Source: Bacteroidota bacterium
GTDB taxonomy: Bacteria > Bacteroidota > Bacteroidia > Cytophagales > Cytophagaceae
Direction of reading: 5' to 3'
NCBI GenBank assembly: GCA_023391415.1
Contig: JAEWAY010000016.1
Location: 1-64,000 of the forward strand
Length of the DNA stretch: 64,000 bases
Part shown: piece by piece, positions 38,713 to 48,442 of the stretch
Numbering within the stretch: the stretch's first letter is position 1
Layout: every line of letters starts with the position of its first letter
The notes under the pieces: generated by a model
Told to the model about the DNA's origin: nothing
The model's input: only the letters and a program-made list of their open reading frames with translations
Databases searched by the model: none
Position numbers and translations under genes: made by a program

Positions 38713-38757
38713 AATCAAAAACCCGGCTTCGCCATTACGCGGACCGGTTTTTTGATT
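38713..38757 (+). terminator. Terminator after the 38002 lipoprotein gene
   Basis: AATCAAAAACCCGG pairs with CCGGTTTTTTGATT across a 17-nt loop, ending in a T run on the + strand. Located 46 nt downstream of the stop codon. Confidence 0.75.
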
Positions 38758-39190
38758 TCCAGACAGGTATTTTCCAAAGCGGCTGTATACGATGTCTGTC
38801 GTATCGTCGGGCCGCCAGCTACACGAGTATATTTCAATATTGTTTTCGCGTATGTTTATTCCACTAGACCCGGGTGAGAGGCCTAAACACGATAGGTAAT
38901 AATGAAAAACTTATATATTAGTAATTACTTTCCTATTTAACATAATATAAATTATAAAACAGCTTATATTATGTCTTTACAAAACAGGAAGGATGATTAA
39001 TACTTGTAATCCCTTCTAAAACTGACAAATGGGCTACTAGAAAGCTTTTAGTTCGTCTGTCTCGTCTAAATAAAACACAACTGGACGGGTCGTTCTGGTT
39101 CGCTAATAAATCAGTGGATTTAACATAATATTATGGTGCAATTGGTACTAAACAAAGATTATTAGGTGAATGTCGCTTTTAAAGATTACA

Positions 39191-39225
39191 AAAAAAAGAG
39201 ATCGCTAAGCGATCTCCTTTTTTTT
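39191..39225. terminator. Bidirectional terminator beside the GH9 gene
   Basis: GAGATCG and CGATCTC form a stem around CTAAG, with an A run before and a T run after, so it can act on either strand. It lies 19 nt beyond the end of the GH9 gene (minus strand). Confidence 0.8.
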
Positions 39226-39243
39226 GTTTTTCTGAGGGCGATT

Positions 39244-41493
39244 TTATTTTTTGGCCTGTTCAGCCATAAGCGCCTCAATCGCGAAAGTCAGATAAGTCAA
39301 TGGAGAGTTCCAGTTGATAGCGACCTCGTTGGACGCGTAGCTGCACTCTTCATCGATATATGATACCGCGGGCAGATTGGAACGGTATGGTTTCATACAA
39401 CCTTCTCTGTCCTGCTGATCCGGATTGGGACCACCGGCAAGGAAGCCAGGTATTACTTCATCGATTCCGTCCGCTTCGCATGGGCGGTGATGAGGGTTCT
39501 TGGTGTATTTGGTTCCAAACGCCGTCACATAGCTGTAGCCTGTTCCATTTCTTCCCAGGATATAATCAAGGTTGGCGATCGCCGCGTCAAGGTATTCCTT
39601 GTTTTTGGTAAGCCTGTATGCCTGCAGCAATATGATACCCTGGTTGGCCGCTACAGAGTTGCTGCCCCATACGAAATCACTGGTTTCATGCCCCATCGGA
39701 ATACCAAATTCGGATTTTTTGGCATGCTCTTTCAATTTATCCGCCAAAGCGAGCAGACGATCCTGAATGACTTTCAAATCCTTTACCTCCTTGCCTTGAT
39801 TGGCCAGCGTCATAAGCCCAAGCGTATAGACTTCAGGCCAGGCCGGTACGCCCGTCTGCTCCGGCTCGCTGGCGTATCCCGCGTCCGCGTAATAGTTTTT
39901 CTTTTTGGTGGTCACATAAAGCTCGGCCGCGGCCCACTGAAATTCATCCTTTACGTTTTTATCACCGTATTCTCCGGTTACGATCGCTGGCTTGAACGTC
40001 TGGTTCATTTCATTCTGATCGTAATAGACCGCCGGGTTTTTCTTCGCCCAGTCATACGCTTTGATAGAAGCTTTCAATGTGGAGTCAGCCAGGCCAGGCA
40101 GTTCTTTCCCGTATTTCTTAAAAACTCTGGAAGCCTGCGCCATGACAGCGGCGAAGTCAAGCGCGGCCGCGGTAGATTTTTTAACTACGTAGCGAGGCTC
40201 TTTGCTCTGACTCGGCATGATCGAGCCGTCAAAGCCCGGATTGGTCAGCTTATGGTATACCCCCCCATCGTTGGGATCCTGCATACTAAGCATCCAGCGT
40301 ACATTGAAAAGGATTTCGTCCAGCAGATCCGGCAGCTTATTGCCGCTTTCCGGTATATTGACGGTGACGGTGTCCATAAATTTGGGAAAATGCTCATATA
40401 GAGCCAGCATAGTATATGTCGAGATACCGGAGTTGACGATGTATTTGTTGTAGTCGCCCGCGTCAAACCAGCCATATTTCGATACGATTTTAGTACCCTC
40501 CGGTCTCTTTGCTGTCGCGGCCGAAGCGTGAACAAGGACCGCGGTATCGGGAAGGCCTGCTTTCCTGGCCCACTTGCCCGCGTATTTCTCCTCCAGATCA
40601 ATATGGCTTCTCTGGTAGTAATAGGTTTTCAGACTCGCTTTTCCAATTTCATGCGCGATTTGGGGCGCTATGGTAAACGGATAGGAATCCGCTAGCCCCT
40701 GTACTTTGATACGATAGGTACCTGGTGTCGTGAATGAAGTAAAGTCCGCGAGCGACGTCGATTCTTCAGAATGTTTCCATACACCCTTTTTATTTAGTTT
40801 ACCCTTGAACACTTCGGCTCCGGTTTTCGCGTCGACCAGGGAAAAATCAGACGCGGACGCGTCGATTACGACAGCGGTTTTAGGTCCCTGAGGATAATAA
40901 CCCACCTGATTGAGACGAATATTGTCTTCCGGCGTCAAAGGAGTAGCTTTTACGGTACCCGCGGCCATTTCTCCGCCATTGGCGTCAAGTATATAGGCTT
41001 CCATGGCGTCGTATTGGGCCGTTCCCGCCACATTGCCCAGAGCCACCTGTATTTTGACGCTGAACGCGCTGGAAGGGATATTGTATGTACGCTCATACTT
41101 CCTCCAGTCCCTGGTGCCAAACGACTCGGCGGTTACTGGTGGAAAGCCGCCAGTCTGCTTATTGTTGGCGTCGTAAAACTCTACTCCGATACGCGCCTTT
41201 TCATAGGGACGTTGTCCGCGGGTCACGGAATCGACTTTCATCCAACCGCTGACCTTTAGTTTTTTCGCGCCTTCCGGTAAGATAACAATCTGATCGCTTC
41301 CACTCCATTTGGGAGCTATATTGGTGACTATAAGAGCGTATTTGCCATCTTGCGCCTGTTCCGTCCGCGCGCCGCCCCAGTGATTCCATCCGCCTTCTTC
41401 TTCAAAACCGGGATTTTTCAATACGTTTTGTCCATATACCGTACCTATAAGAGGTGTTAGTACGGCCAGGACACCAACTAATTTAGATTTCAT
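39244..41493 (-). CDS. Glycoside hydrolase family 9 endoglucanase with N-terminal carbohydrate-binding and CelD_N-type domains
   Basis: A 749-residue secreted enzyme (signal peptide ending TVYGQ). Residues about 22-175 form a CBM4/9-like beta sandwich (NVLKNPGFEEEGGWNHWG). Residues about 185-285 form the Ig-like CelD_N domain (IRLNQVGYYPQGPKTAV), and the rest is the GH9 (alpha/alpha)6 barrel. Catalytic residues are visible: Asp344/Asp347 in WFDAGDYNKY, the HHRP substrate-binding motif, and the acid Glu723 in ASNEVAINWNSPL. It should hydrolyse beta-1,4-glucans such as cellulose or mixed-linkage glucan. No T9SS tail is seen at the C-terminus, so it may be periplasmic. No polysaccharide-utilisation genes flank it. 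Confidence 0.92.
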   Translation of the reverse strand: MKSKLVGVLAVLTPLIGTVYGQNVLKNPGFEEEGGWNHWGGARTEQAQDGKYALIVTNIAPKWSGSDQIVILPEGAKKLKVSGWMKVDSVTRGQRPYEKARIGVEFYDANNKQTGGFPPVTAESFGTRDWRKYERTYNIPSSAFSVKIQVALGNVAGTAQYDAMEAYILDANGGEMAAGTVKATPLTPEDNIRLNQVGYYPQGPKTAVVIDASASDFSLVDAKTGAEVFKGKLNKKGVWKHSEESTSLADFTSFTTPGTYRIKVQGLADSYPFTIAPQIAHEIGKASLKTYYYQRSHIDLEEKYAGKWARKAGLPDTAVLVHASAATAKRPEGTKIVSKYGWFDAGDYNKYIVNSGISTYTMLALYEHFPKFMDTVTVNIPESGNKLPDLLDEILFNVRWMLSMQDPNDGGVYHKLTNPGFDGSIMPSQSKEPRYVVKKSTAAALDFAAVMAQASRVFKKYGKELPGLADSTLKASIKAYDWAKKNPAVYYDQNEMNQTFKPAIVTGEYGDKNVKDEFQWAAAELYVTTKKKNYYADAGYASEPEQTGVPAWPEVYTLGLMTLANQGKEVKDLKVIQDRLLALADKLKEHAKKSEFGIPMGHETSDFVWGSNSVAANQGIILLQAYRLTKNKEYLDAAIANLDYILGRNGTGYSYVTAFGTKYTKNPHHRPCEADGIDEVIPGFLAGGPNPDQQDREGCMKPYRSNLPAVSYIDEECSYASNEVAINWNSPLTYLTFAIEALMAEQAKK

Positions 41494-41663
41494 AAGTAAG
41501 TTTAAAATGAGTTTTAACTATTTAATATTCCTAAAGACGCTAAGTAAAGTAAAATTCAAAGAAAGAAAAAATCTTACTCCGTTTAAATCTGGAACAGGGA
41601 GTTCCGATAAACGATTTTTGAAAAAAGAAACTCGAAAAACGGTAATAAACAACCATTTGATAA

Positions 41664-41915
41664 TCAATATCCGGACAACCGGATACGATCCGCGTAAAAC
41701 TTTAACCGGCTATGGCGCTTATCCATAATCTCCACTTTTTCGATCCGGTCCCGGCAGTGGTGGTAAAACACTTCTACATAAAAATTGTTCAGCATATACA
41801 AATTGACTTTATACTGATAGTAGCGGATATCCATGAGAAACGTCCCTCCCATGTAGAGATACCGTATCCTGCTTTTCAGAGGCAACGCGTTAAATTCATT
41901 TTCAGAAATGTTCAT
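41664..41915 (-). CDS. Small hypothetical protein, 83 residues
   Basis: The frame from the ATG at 41915 (MNISENEFNALPLKSR) encodes an 83-residue soluble protein rich in Tyr and Arg, with an alternating pattern (YYQYKVNLYMLNNFYVEVFY) that suggests beta strands. An upstream in-frame ATG at 41969 would add an unconvincing basic tail. No family recognised. It precedes mgtC on the same strand in transcription order, with about 100 bp between stop and nothing coding opposite. Confidence 0.5.
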   Translation of the reverse strand: MNISENEFNALPLKSRIRYLYMGGTFLMDIRYYQYKVNLYMLNNFYVEVFYHHCRDRIEKVEIMDKRHSRLKFYADRIRLSGY

Positions 41916-42014
41916 AACCTTTTGAGATTTTGAGGGCGTCCGGAAACAGGAACGTGAGCCGACTTTCACTTACATGAATGAAAAAACGGATCTCCCGATC
42001 CTCTATTTACCCGC

Positions 42015-42722
42015 CTAAAAAGCCCGCCCCAATGAAATCTGCGATACGTTATTGATACCATTGAGGTCTTTGTACAGGTCTTCGATACTCACCTTGACGG
42101 AAATCTGCACATACATTTCCATTTTGCTTTTTTTCTTGTCCCGCGACTGCAACACATTGACCGACTGAGTGACTATCTTATGTTTTTTTAATATGGCAAA
42201 CACTTTGTCGTTTTCTATCTTGGTCGATGAAAAGCTGATCTGCAATACTTTCATTACTTCTTCATGAAAAAAGCGACGCTCGATTTTTCTGAGAAAAATC
42301 AGGACAAAGAGTATCAACAGGGTGGCTAGCATGGCGCCCTTGTACATGCCCGTCCCGATAGCGAGACCGATGGCGGCGACTGTCCATATGGTAGCGGCGG
42401 TGGTGAGCCCCCGAATACTTCCTCCCAGGCTAAAGATAGCTCCCGCCCCAAGAAAGCCTATGCCGGAAACTACCTGAGCGGCGATCCGGCCGGGATCTCC
42501 GTTTTGAAATTCAGTAAAAGTCTGTGGTATGAAAATGGAGATCAGCATAAGCAGCGTCGACCCCATGCAAATGATCACATGCGTACGAAGACCTGCCAAC
42601 TGCTTTCTGTTTTCACGCTCCCACCCGATCAAGCCTCCCAGAATCATGCTGAGCAGAAGGCGGGCGCTGATCGTGTACTCGTCGATTTCAGTCTGGCCAT
42701 CGAGAAAATCCAGTAACTCCAT
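42015..42722 (-). CDS. MgtC/SapB-family membrane protein
   Basis: A 235-residue protein with about five membrane helices in the first 140 residues. The MgtC signature LLLSMILGGLIGWERENRK and the following GLRTHVIICMGSTLLML are clear, as is VSGIGFLGAGAIF. The C-terminal soluble region (about 150-235) resembles an ACT-like domain. MgtC proteins are linked to low-magnesium survival and regulation of the F-ATPase. The exact role here is unknown. I chose the ATG at 42722. A GTG lies one codon upstream. Confidence 0.9.
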   Translation of the reverse strand: MELLDFLDGQTEIDEYTISARLLLSMILGGLIGWERENRKQLAGLRTHVIICMGSTLLMLISIFIPQTFTEFQNGDPGRIAAQVVSGIGFLGAGAIFSLGGSIRGLTTAATIWTVAAIGLAIGTGMYKGAMLATLLILFVLIFLRKIERRFFHEEVMKVLQISFSSTKIENDKVFAILKKHKIVTQSVNVLQSRDKKKSKMEMYVQISVKVSIEDLYKDLNGINNVSQISLGRAF

Positions 42723-42917
42723 CACAATTGTTTGTAAAAGTATTTGAAACGCTATCGCCCCGGGGCTATATTATTTTTACAAACAATTACGATAAGCCAG
42801 ACCAAATGTTCCTGAAACGAAAAAAATAACCTGCAACCCATATCCTATGATAAGGATACAGTATAGATACGCGTATCCGGCCCGGCGCCGAACCCACCGT
42901 CAATCGCTCCGGGAACT

Positions 42918-43373
42918 TTACTTAATGACCCTGACCTCGATCGCGTTGGGGCCTTTGGGAGTATCCCGGACGGTAAACGAAACCTTGTCTCTGAGCTTTA
43001 CGCGGTCAATCAGGCCATTGACATGGACGAAAACCGTTTCCTGGCTTTCAAGATCCTTTATAAATCCAAATCCTTTGGAGTCGTTAAAAGACAGTACGAC
43101 TCCCTGTCGTATGGTTTCCGTTTCAGGCAGGTCTTCACTTCGGCTCACGCTGATTTGTATGTCCTCCAGCGCTATTTCCTTTCTCGGGGTCGGATCAGGC
43201 GGCCTTGAGGTGATATTGCCGTTCTCATCGACGTAAGCCAGCATGTCTTCGAAGCTAAGCCCTTTGCCGGAAGACTCTTTCCGGGCTTTTTTCTTCTCAT
43301 CCTTTTCCTTTTTCTTTCTCAGTTTCTGTTTTTCCTTTTCTTTTTTATTGAATGTTTCTCTTGATTTCGCCAT
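42918..43373 (-). CDS. Cold-shock domain protein with long basic N-terminal extension
   Basis: A 151-residue protein. Residues 1-40 are almost entirely Lys/Glu/Arg (KEKEKQKLRKKKEKDEKKK), followed by a linker. The cold-shock domain is at about 87-151, with the RNP1-like segment KGFGFIKDLE and RNP2-like ETVFVHVNGL. It should bind single-stranded nucleic acid. This extended CspA-like form is common in Bacteroidota. Monocistronic, with a long intergenic region upstream. Confidence 0.9.
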   Translation of the reverse strand: MAKSRETFNKKEKEKQKLRKKKEKDEKKKARKESSGKGLSFEDMLAYVDENGNITSRPPDPTPRKEIALEDIQISVSRSEDLPETETIRQGVVLSFNDSKGFGFIKDLESQETVFVHVNGLIDRVKLRDKVSFTVRDTPKGPNAIEVRVIK

Positions 43374-43793
43374 TTTTTAGTAAAAAGTTTAGAGCTTGAG
43401 TTAATAAATAATTTGGATACTCCGCGTGTGGAATACCAGGACATCAGTATATAGACAAAATCAACACAGGGATGTTTAGGTTTCCTTAAACCGTTTTGGA
43501 AAAAGAAAATCTGAAACTAAATCCGGTATCTCCGGGACACGCGTTCCATACGGATAATTTAACAAATAAATACCGGGATGCTTTTAGTGGCAGGTACTAT
43601 AATTGATCGGCTATACGCGTTTGCAAAGAAACGAATAAATGCTGAATGATCCTATCTTTATTCCTAACGCGAAAACTCGTCCTCCCTCAAAAAATTGCCG
43701 GCAGGCTCTACAAAGCCGGCTCCTGATCAAAACAATGGCCCCCCTGGCCGGTTGCCTTTATAAGGTACTATTAAACAGATTAGCTGAATTGAT
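43374..43793. other. Intergenic region between the cold-shock gene and dps
   Basis: 420 bp between divergent genes, so both promoters must lie here. I see no clear consensus promoter. GCCGGC occurs twice as an inverted pair near 43697-43719, which could fold or bind a regulator. No ORF is supported. Confidence 0.35.
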
Positions 43794-44297
43794 ATGAAAA
43801 CTCAGGATATCGGAAAATACGGTAGCAAAGAAGCGGCGCGACGCGTTCCTTCGGCCCAGATCAAGAAAAAACCAACTGTACAGGACCTGCAGAATACTCT
43901 GTATGAATTGATATCGCAAAAATTCGCGGTTCATCAGGCGCACTGGAATGTGCAGGGTCCTCTGTTCGCTTCCCTGCACGAATTGTTCGAGACAATGTAC
44001 AAGGATCTTGAAAAACTGATCGACGAGGTAGCGGAAAGAAAAGTCATTATTGGCGAACCCGCCGACGGAAGACCGGAAGCGGTAGCGGAGCACGTAAAGC
44101 TGACAAAGTTTCCGACAGGAACTATTTCCGACAAGGAGTCGCTGGACGTGTTGACGGCACGCTATCTTGAATTTTCGGACAATCTCGCCCAGAGACTGGA
44201 GCAGACCGGAGAAACGGACATTACCACACAGGATATCCTGATCAAGGTAAAACGCGTCGTGGACATGCACCTGTGGCAGCTAAGGGCCTGCAACTAA
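43794..44297 (+). CDS. dps: Dps-family DNA-binding/ferroxidase protein
   Basis: A 167-residue ferritin-like four-helix protein. The ferroxidase ligands are in AVHQAHWNVQG (His) and in the second helix motif HELFETMYKDLEKLIDEVAER (acidic residues). Dps dodecamers store iron, remove peroxide and, when the N-terminus is basic as here (KYGSKEAARRVPSAQIKKK), can coat DNA. Single gene. The next gene is convergent. Confidence 0.92.
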   Translation: MKTQDIGKYGSKEAARRVPSAQIKKKPTVQDLQNTLYELISQKFAVHQAHWNVQGPLFASLHELFETMYKDLEKLIDEVAERKVIIGEPADGRPEAVAEHVKLTKFPTGTISDKESLDVLTARYLEFSDNLAQRLEQTGETDITTQDILIKVKRVVDMHLWQLRACN

Positions 44298-44379
44298 AAC
44301 GAAGCGGGAACGCTCCTGTTCAGGCAGGCGGGCGAAAAGCAAGGAGACCGGGATCGTTCCTGATCTCCTTGCTTTTCAT

Positions 44380-45321
44380 CTACTTATTCCCAAAAAATTC
44401 CTCAATATTGCGGACAACGCCTTCGAGAAGCGTCCGCCGCGCCTCTACGGAAGCCCAGGCTATATGCGGCGACAGAAGAAGCTTGTCCGGACGTTTTACA
44501 GATAGCAAGGGATTGTCGGCCCTGATGGGTTCACGCTCGAATACGTCCAGAGCGGCTCCGGCGATCAGATCGTTGTCCAGAGCCCTGGCGAGATCCTGTT
44601 CGTCGACAATTCCTCCCCGACCCGTGTTGATCAGCAGAGCGTGAGGACGCATCGCTTCCAGCCGCTCATAAGTAATCAGCCTACGCGTCTGGTCGTTCAA
44701 TGGCGCGTGTATGCTGACGATATCGGAATCGCGCAATAACTCGTCCAGAGCGACCCGATGGTAACCCGCGCGCGTATTCTGTCCCGATGTCGAATAATAA
44801 AGGACGCCAGCGCCCATAAACTGACATATGTCCGCTACCTTTTTGCCGATTTCGCCCAGTCCGATAATACCTACGGTTTTTCCTTTCAATTCGTAAACCT
44901 GCCTGTCAAAACAGGAAAACATTTCGCTTCGGGCGTATCCGGTCGGGCTTTTGACATACCTGTCGTAATATCCGACATGATTGAGCAAGTTGAGCATAAG
45001 AGCGAAAGTTTGCTGAGCGACGCTATCCGTCGAATATCCCTTTACATTTTTCACTTTTACACCGTGTCGTTCGGCGCTTTCCATATCAATATGGTCGGTA
45101 CCGGTCGCGGCGACGCAGACAAGCCGTATTTCCGGATATCGCTCAAAAATTTCGGCGCCGATCTTCACCTTGTTGGTAATGATGATCTCCGCTCCCCGCG
45201 CGCGGTCAGCCACCTGATCCGCGTCTGTATGATCATATTGCCTGTAATCGCCCAAAGCGCCGAAAACTTCGCGGAGCTCCATAGGTCCCATGGTAGCCGC
45301 GTCTAAAAAAACAATATTCAT
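44380..45321 (-). CDS. D-2-hydroxyacid dehydrogenase (glycerate/hydroxypyruvate-type)
   Basis: A 313-residue NAD(P)-dependent enzyme. Nucleotide-binding motif KTVGIIGLGEIGKKV (about 148-162). The catalytic Arg and Glu lie in NTGRGGIVDE and FEREPI, and the catalytic His in LSPHIAW. The sequence is nearest to glycerate dehydrogenases (hydroxypyruvate reductase), but the substrate cannot be fixed by eye. Its ATG overlaps the recQ stop by 4 nt, so the two are co-translated even though their functions seem unrelated. Confidence 0.87.
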   Translation of the reverse strand: MNIVFLDAATMGPMELREVFGALGDYRQYDHTDADQVADRARGAEIIITNKVKIGAEIFERYPEIRLVCVAATGTDHIDMESAERHGVKVKNVKGYSTDSVAQQTFALMLNLLNHVGYYDRYVKSPTGYARSEMFSCFDRQVYELKGKTVGIIGLGEIGKKVADICQFMGAGVLYYSTSGQNTRAGYHRVALDELLRDSDIVSIHAPLNDQTRRLITYERLEAMRPHALLINTGRGGIVDEQDLARALDNDLIAGAALDVFEREPIRADNPLLSVKRPDKLLLSPHIAWASVEARRTLLEGVVRNIEEFFGNK

Positions 45322-47225
45322 GGCATGTTAATTTTAAGGTTTCCCGATGAAGTATACATAATCTGACCGGTATCCAGCAACTTTCTGATCTCCGCGACGA
45401 CCAGGTCCGGATTGTCAAAATCAACTTTATTGACCAGCTCCTGTATACCATATTCGTCTTTACTCAAATAGTCAAGAATACTGGCTTTATAATGATCCTC
45501 TCCCACCCGGGACATTTTCTGCCGTTCCAGACAAAGATCGCATTTGCCGCAACCGGCCGTCACCGCCTCTCCGAAGTATGTCCGGATAAACCGGGCCCTG
45601 CATCCGGAACCACTGGTCGCGTATTTTTCCACCGCTCTGGCTTTGATCAGCTCCAGCTCCTTGCGTTCGTTCAAAAACACCTGGTCGACAGGCATATGGG
45701 CCGCGTCCAGTCTTGGAGTAAGAAAAACGATCTGAGGCAGGCTTTTTTGTTCCTGATATAGTACGATATTGTTCCGCGTCAGCAGCTCCAGCATGTTTTT
45801 GACCTCCTTCTCGCTTGTTCCAAGATGCCTGGCGATAAGCTTTTCGCTAATGGTGGTGTAAATGGAAAAGATTCCTCCACCATACAGACGCAATATGAGC
45901 TTGATCATCCGGTCAAGGTGTTCGTTTTTGACCTGAAACCGGTACAGTTCTTCATGACTGATGGGAATATAAAGCCTTGAGGGCGCGAAAAAAGCTTCGT
46001 TAAACTCGATCAGTCCCTGACTTTCGATACGTTTCAGGGCATGGTAAGCCGGTCGTTTGGGCAATTTAAAGTTTTCGACAAACAGATCGAAATCAAAATC
46101 ATAACTAGCCAAATGACTGCTCCCCGCCGCGATTTTGAGAAAGTTGGCGAGACACTGGTAGACTTTTCGGATAAAGTCGATATCCGGATAAGAGTCTTCA
46201 ATCTTTTCATATAGCTGGTCTACGTCCCGTTGGTGGTAGAGAAGCACCGCGTAGGCTTTGCGCCCGTCCCTTCCCCCCCTGCCCGCTTCCTGATAATAGG
46301 CTTCCAGGTTTTCCGGCAGGTCCAGATTAATCACCACCCGTACGTCCGGCTTATCGATACCCATGCCAAAAGCGTTGGTAGCTACCATGACCCTCGCCTG
46401 ACTCTTCATCCAGCGCTCTTGTTTTTCGGATCGTTCGGCATGTCCAAGGCCCGCGTGGTAGAATTCGGAAGAAACGCGATTTCGGTTCAAAAAATCGGAC
46501 AGTTCCTTGGTTTTTCGCCTGTTTCGGACATAGACGATCGCCGAACCTGGCACCCGGTGTAGGATTTCCAGTATTTTTTTTTCCTTATTTTCCTGATAAA
46601 AAACCGAATAAGACAGGTTTTCTCTGGCGAAGGATTGTAAAAAAACATTGGGACTCTTCAGAAGGAGCTTATCCGCGATATCCAGCCGCGCCTCCGGTGT
46701 AGCGGAAGCGGTCAGAGCAAGCACCGGAATCTCCGGGCAAAACCGCCGAAAATCGCCAATAGCCAGATATGGCGGCCGGAAATCATATCCCCACTGCGAA
46801 ATACAATGGGCTTCGTCGACGGCCAGCAGACTTACCTTCATTTTCTTCACGCGCTCGAGAAACAAATCCGTTTGCAGACGTTCCGGCGAAAGGTATAAAA
46901 ACTTCAGGCTTCCGTATACCGCGTTGTCGAGCGCGATGTCGATTTCTCCCCGCGACATGCCCGAATGCACTACAGCCGCCAGCACTCCTCTCCGCTTCAG
47001 TTGATCCACCTGATCTTTCATCAGCGCGATCAGGGGAGACACGACGAGGCATACTCCCTCCCTGAGCAGCGCGGGAACCTGAAAGCAAATCGATTTGCCC
47101 CCGCCTGTCGGCAGAATAGCCAGGGTGTCCTTATTGTCAAGTACGGATTGTATGATCGTCTCCTGCAAAGGTCGAAAAGACTCATACCCCCATACCCGCT
47201 TCAAAATCGTTAACGCGTCTGTCAA
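45318..47225 (-). CDS. recQ: ATP-dependent DNA helicase RecQ
   Basis: A 635-residue superfamily 2 helicase that unwinds DNA 3' to 5' in recombination and repair. Motif 0/I: FRPLQETIIQSV and ILPTGGGKSICFQ. Motif II: LLAVDEAHCISQWGYDFRP. Motif VI: YYQEAGRGGRDG. The zinc-binding region has cysteines in SGCRARFIRTYFGE and GCGKCDLC, followed by a winged-helix region. No HRDC domain remains at the C-terminus, which is usual for this short form. The start is TTG at 47225 (LTDALTILKRVWGYESF), because no ATG is in frame before the conserved first motif. Confidence 0.93.
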   Translation of the reverse strand: MTDALTILKRVWGYESFRPLQETIIQSVLDNKDTLAILPTGGGKSICFQVPALLREGVCLVVSPLIALMKDQVDQLKRRGVLAAVVHSGMSRGEIDIALDNAVYGSLKFLYLSPERLQTDLFLERVKKMKVSLLAVDEAHCISQWGYDFRPPYLAIGDFRRFCPEIPVLALTASATPEARLDIADKLLLKSPNVFLQSFARENLSYSVFYQENKEKKILEILHRVPGSAIVYVRNRRKTKELSDFLNRNRVSSEFYHAGLGHAERSEKQERWMKSQARVMVATNAFGMGIDKPDVRVVINLDLPENLEAYYQEAGRGGRDGRKAYAVLLYHQRDVDQLYEKIEDSYPDIDFIRKVYQCLANFLKIAAGSSHLASYDFDFDLFVENFKLPKRPAYHALKRIESQGLIEFNEAFFAPSRLYIPISHEELYRFQVKNEHLDRMIKLILRLYGGGIFSIYTTISEKLIARHLGTSEKEVKNMLELLTRNNIVLYQEQKSLPQIVFLTPRLDAAHMPVDQVFLNERKELELIKARAVEKYATSGSGCRARFIRTYFGEAVTAGCGKCDLCLERQKMSRVGEDHYKASILDYLSKDEYGIQELVNKVDFDNPDLVVAEIRKLLDTGQIMYTSSGNLKINMP

Positions 47226-47310
47226 ATTGGGCCGCGGTGTTTAGATAAGTACAGCTTGTATTGGTTTTTCAAAGACTTAAAACTACATAAAAATCACCGG
47301 TAATAAAATA

Positions 47311-47336
47311 AAAAAAGGCCTCGCGCCGGCCTTTTC
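47311..47336 (-). terminator. Terminator after the first sigma factor gene
   Basis: AAAAAAGGCC and GGCCTTTT around a short G+C loop. It lies 27 nt downstream of the sigma factor stop (minus strand) and before the recQ start. Confidence 0.75.
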
Positions 47337-47362
47337 ATTTACTGGTTGAACGATAACCGATA

Positions 47363-47869
47363 CTAATATTTGTATTCTTTGAGTGTACACATCAATTGTT
47401 TCCGGGCTACGTGAATCCGGTTCTTGACGGTACCCATAGGGATGTTTAGATAGTCGGCGATTTCGTTGTACTTGAATCCTTCATAGTGCATCAAAAACGG
47501 AATCCGGAAGGTGCGGTCGAGCTTGGCGATGGCTTTGGCGATTTCCTTGGAAGCGATATTGGCGGCCCCCTCATTGAAAGATATCGTGCTTGACACGTTA
47601 AAGTTATAACTTTCGTCGATCGGATCTACCAATGTATTGCGCTTTTCGATTTTATGATAGTTGCTGATGAACGTATTTTTCATGATAATATACAACCAGG
47701 CCTTGATATTCGTACCGGTTTTGAATTTGCTTCTGTTTTTGAGCGCCTTCAGAATCGTATCCTGAATAAGATCGTCGGCGTCGTTGGGATTGTGGGTAAA
47801 TTTTAACGCGGGAATCTTTAAGGATTTGGATGCTGAATAAACAAGTTCATTAAACTCTACTGGTGTCAT
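47363..47869 (-). CDS. ECF-type RNA polymerase sigma factor (paralogue A)
   Basis: A 168-residue sigma-70 family protein. Region 2: DADDLIQDTILKALKNRSKF and NIKAWLYIIMKNTFISNYHK. Region 4: KLDRTFRIPFLMHYEGFKYN with the HTH EIADYLNIPMGTVKNRIHVA. No anti-sigma factor gene is adjacent. It is a close paralogue of the sigma factor at 48443-48949, with about two thirds of residues identical by eye. The conserved region 2 and 4 motifs are retained, so both copies look functional. Confidence 0.92.
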   Translation of the reverse strand: MTPVEFNELVYSASKSLKIPALKFTHNPNDADDLIQDTILKALKNRSKFKTGTNIKAWLYIIMKNTFISNYHKIEKRNTLVDPIDESYNFNVSSTISFNEGAANIASKEIAKAIAKLDRTFRIPFLMHYEGFKYNEIADYLNIPMGTVKNRIHVARKQLMCTLKEYKY

Positions 47870-48442
47870 AGTTTTACATTTTAAAAAGTTCTTAAATAGA
47901 TAAAAGTCGCGATTTCTTTACAGTTTGAAGGAGTTCCGACCAGCTCCCTTAACTACTAAAAAACAAAAAAACAACTGGATTATTCCAATTTACTCCAATG
48001 TTCCATAGCTCCTGTACTTTTGTTTAACTAAATCAATAAACCGATTAAATCTTAAGACTAAAAATAAAATAAAATCGCCTTTTATTCAGGCATAACAAAT
48101 GTATGTTTTTTATTTATTTAAAACAAAATATTGGTAAAAATATATTTCATTATTTTTGATTTTTTTATAACAAAACAAGCGTAAATAAAGAGTTTATATA
48201 AACCAGACAAGTAAAATTATGTTTTATTATTATTGAATAAGTGCAAAATAAAACTCCAATAATTCAATGTAATTATCACACACTAAAACGTACATTTATA
48301 ATGTAATAAACGTAAAAAAAAGGACACATAATGTCCTTTTCAATGTCCTCTCCCCTAAGCGATCATTTAGCGGCTCCATAGTATTTTTTTCAGAAGCGCG
48401 GATAAGTCCGGACAAGCCGGGCGTCATCGCTTCGGACGCCGA
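47870..48442. other. A+T-rich spacer between the two sigma factor genes
   Basis: 573 bp, extremely A+T-rich, containing the 5' region of paralogue A and the terminator of paralogue B. No ORF or RNA gene can be supported. The promoter of paralogue A is probably within 47880-48000. Confidence 0.4.
48314..48339 (-). terminator. Terminator after the second sigma factor gene
   Basis: AAAAGGACA and TGTCCTTTT form a perfect 9-bp stem around CATAA. It lies about 100 nt beyond the sigma factor stop. Confidence 0.7.

Larger units (their letters stand above)
38668..39243. other. Intergenic region with hairpins and an 11-bp palindrome
   Basis: 576 bp between the lipoprotein and the convergent GH9 gene. 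It holds the terminators listed separately and an inverted repeat ACATAATATAA (38940-38950) / TTATATTATGT (38964-38974) with a 13-nt loop in a very A+T-rich stretch. No coding region is supported. Confidence 0.45.

Noticed and set aside
39487..40401. A 304-residue open frame on the + strand
   Set aside because: Antisense shadow of the GH9 glucanase, whose catalytic motifs are complete on the other strand.
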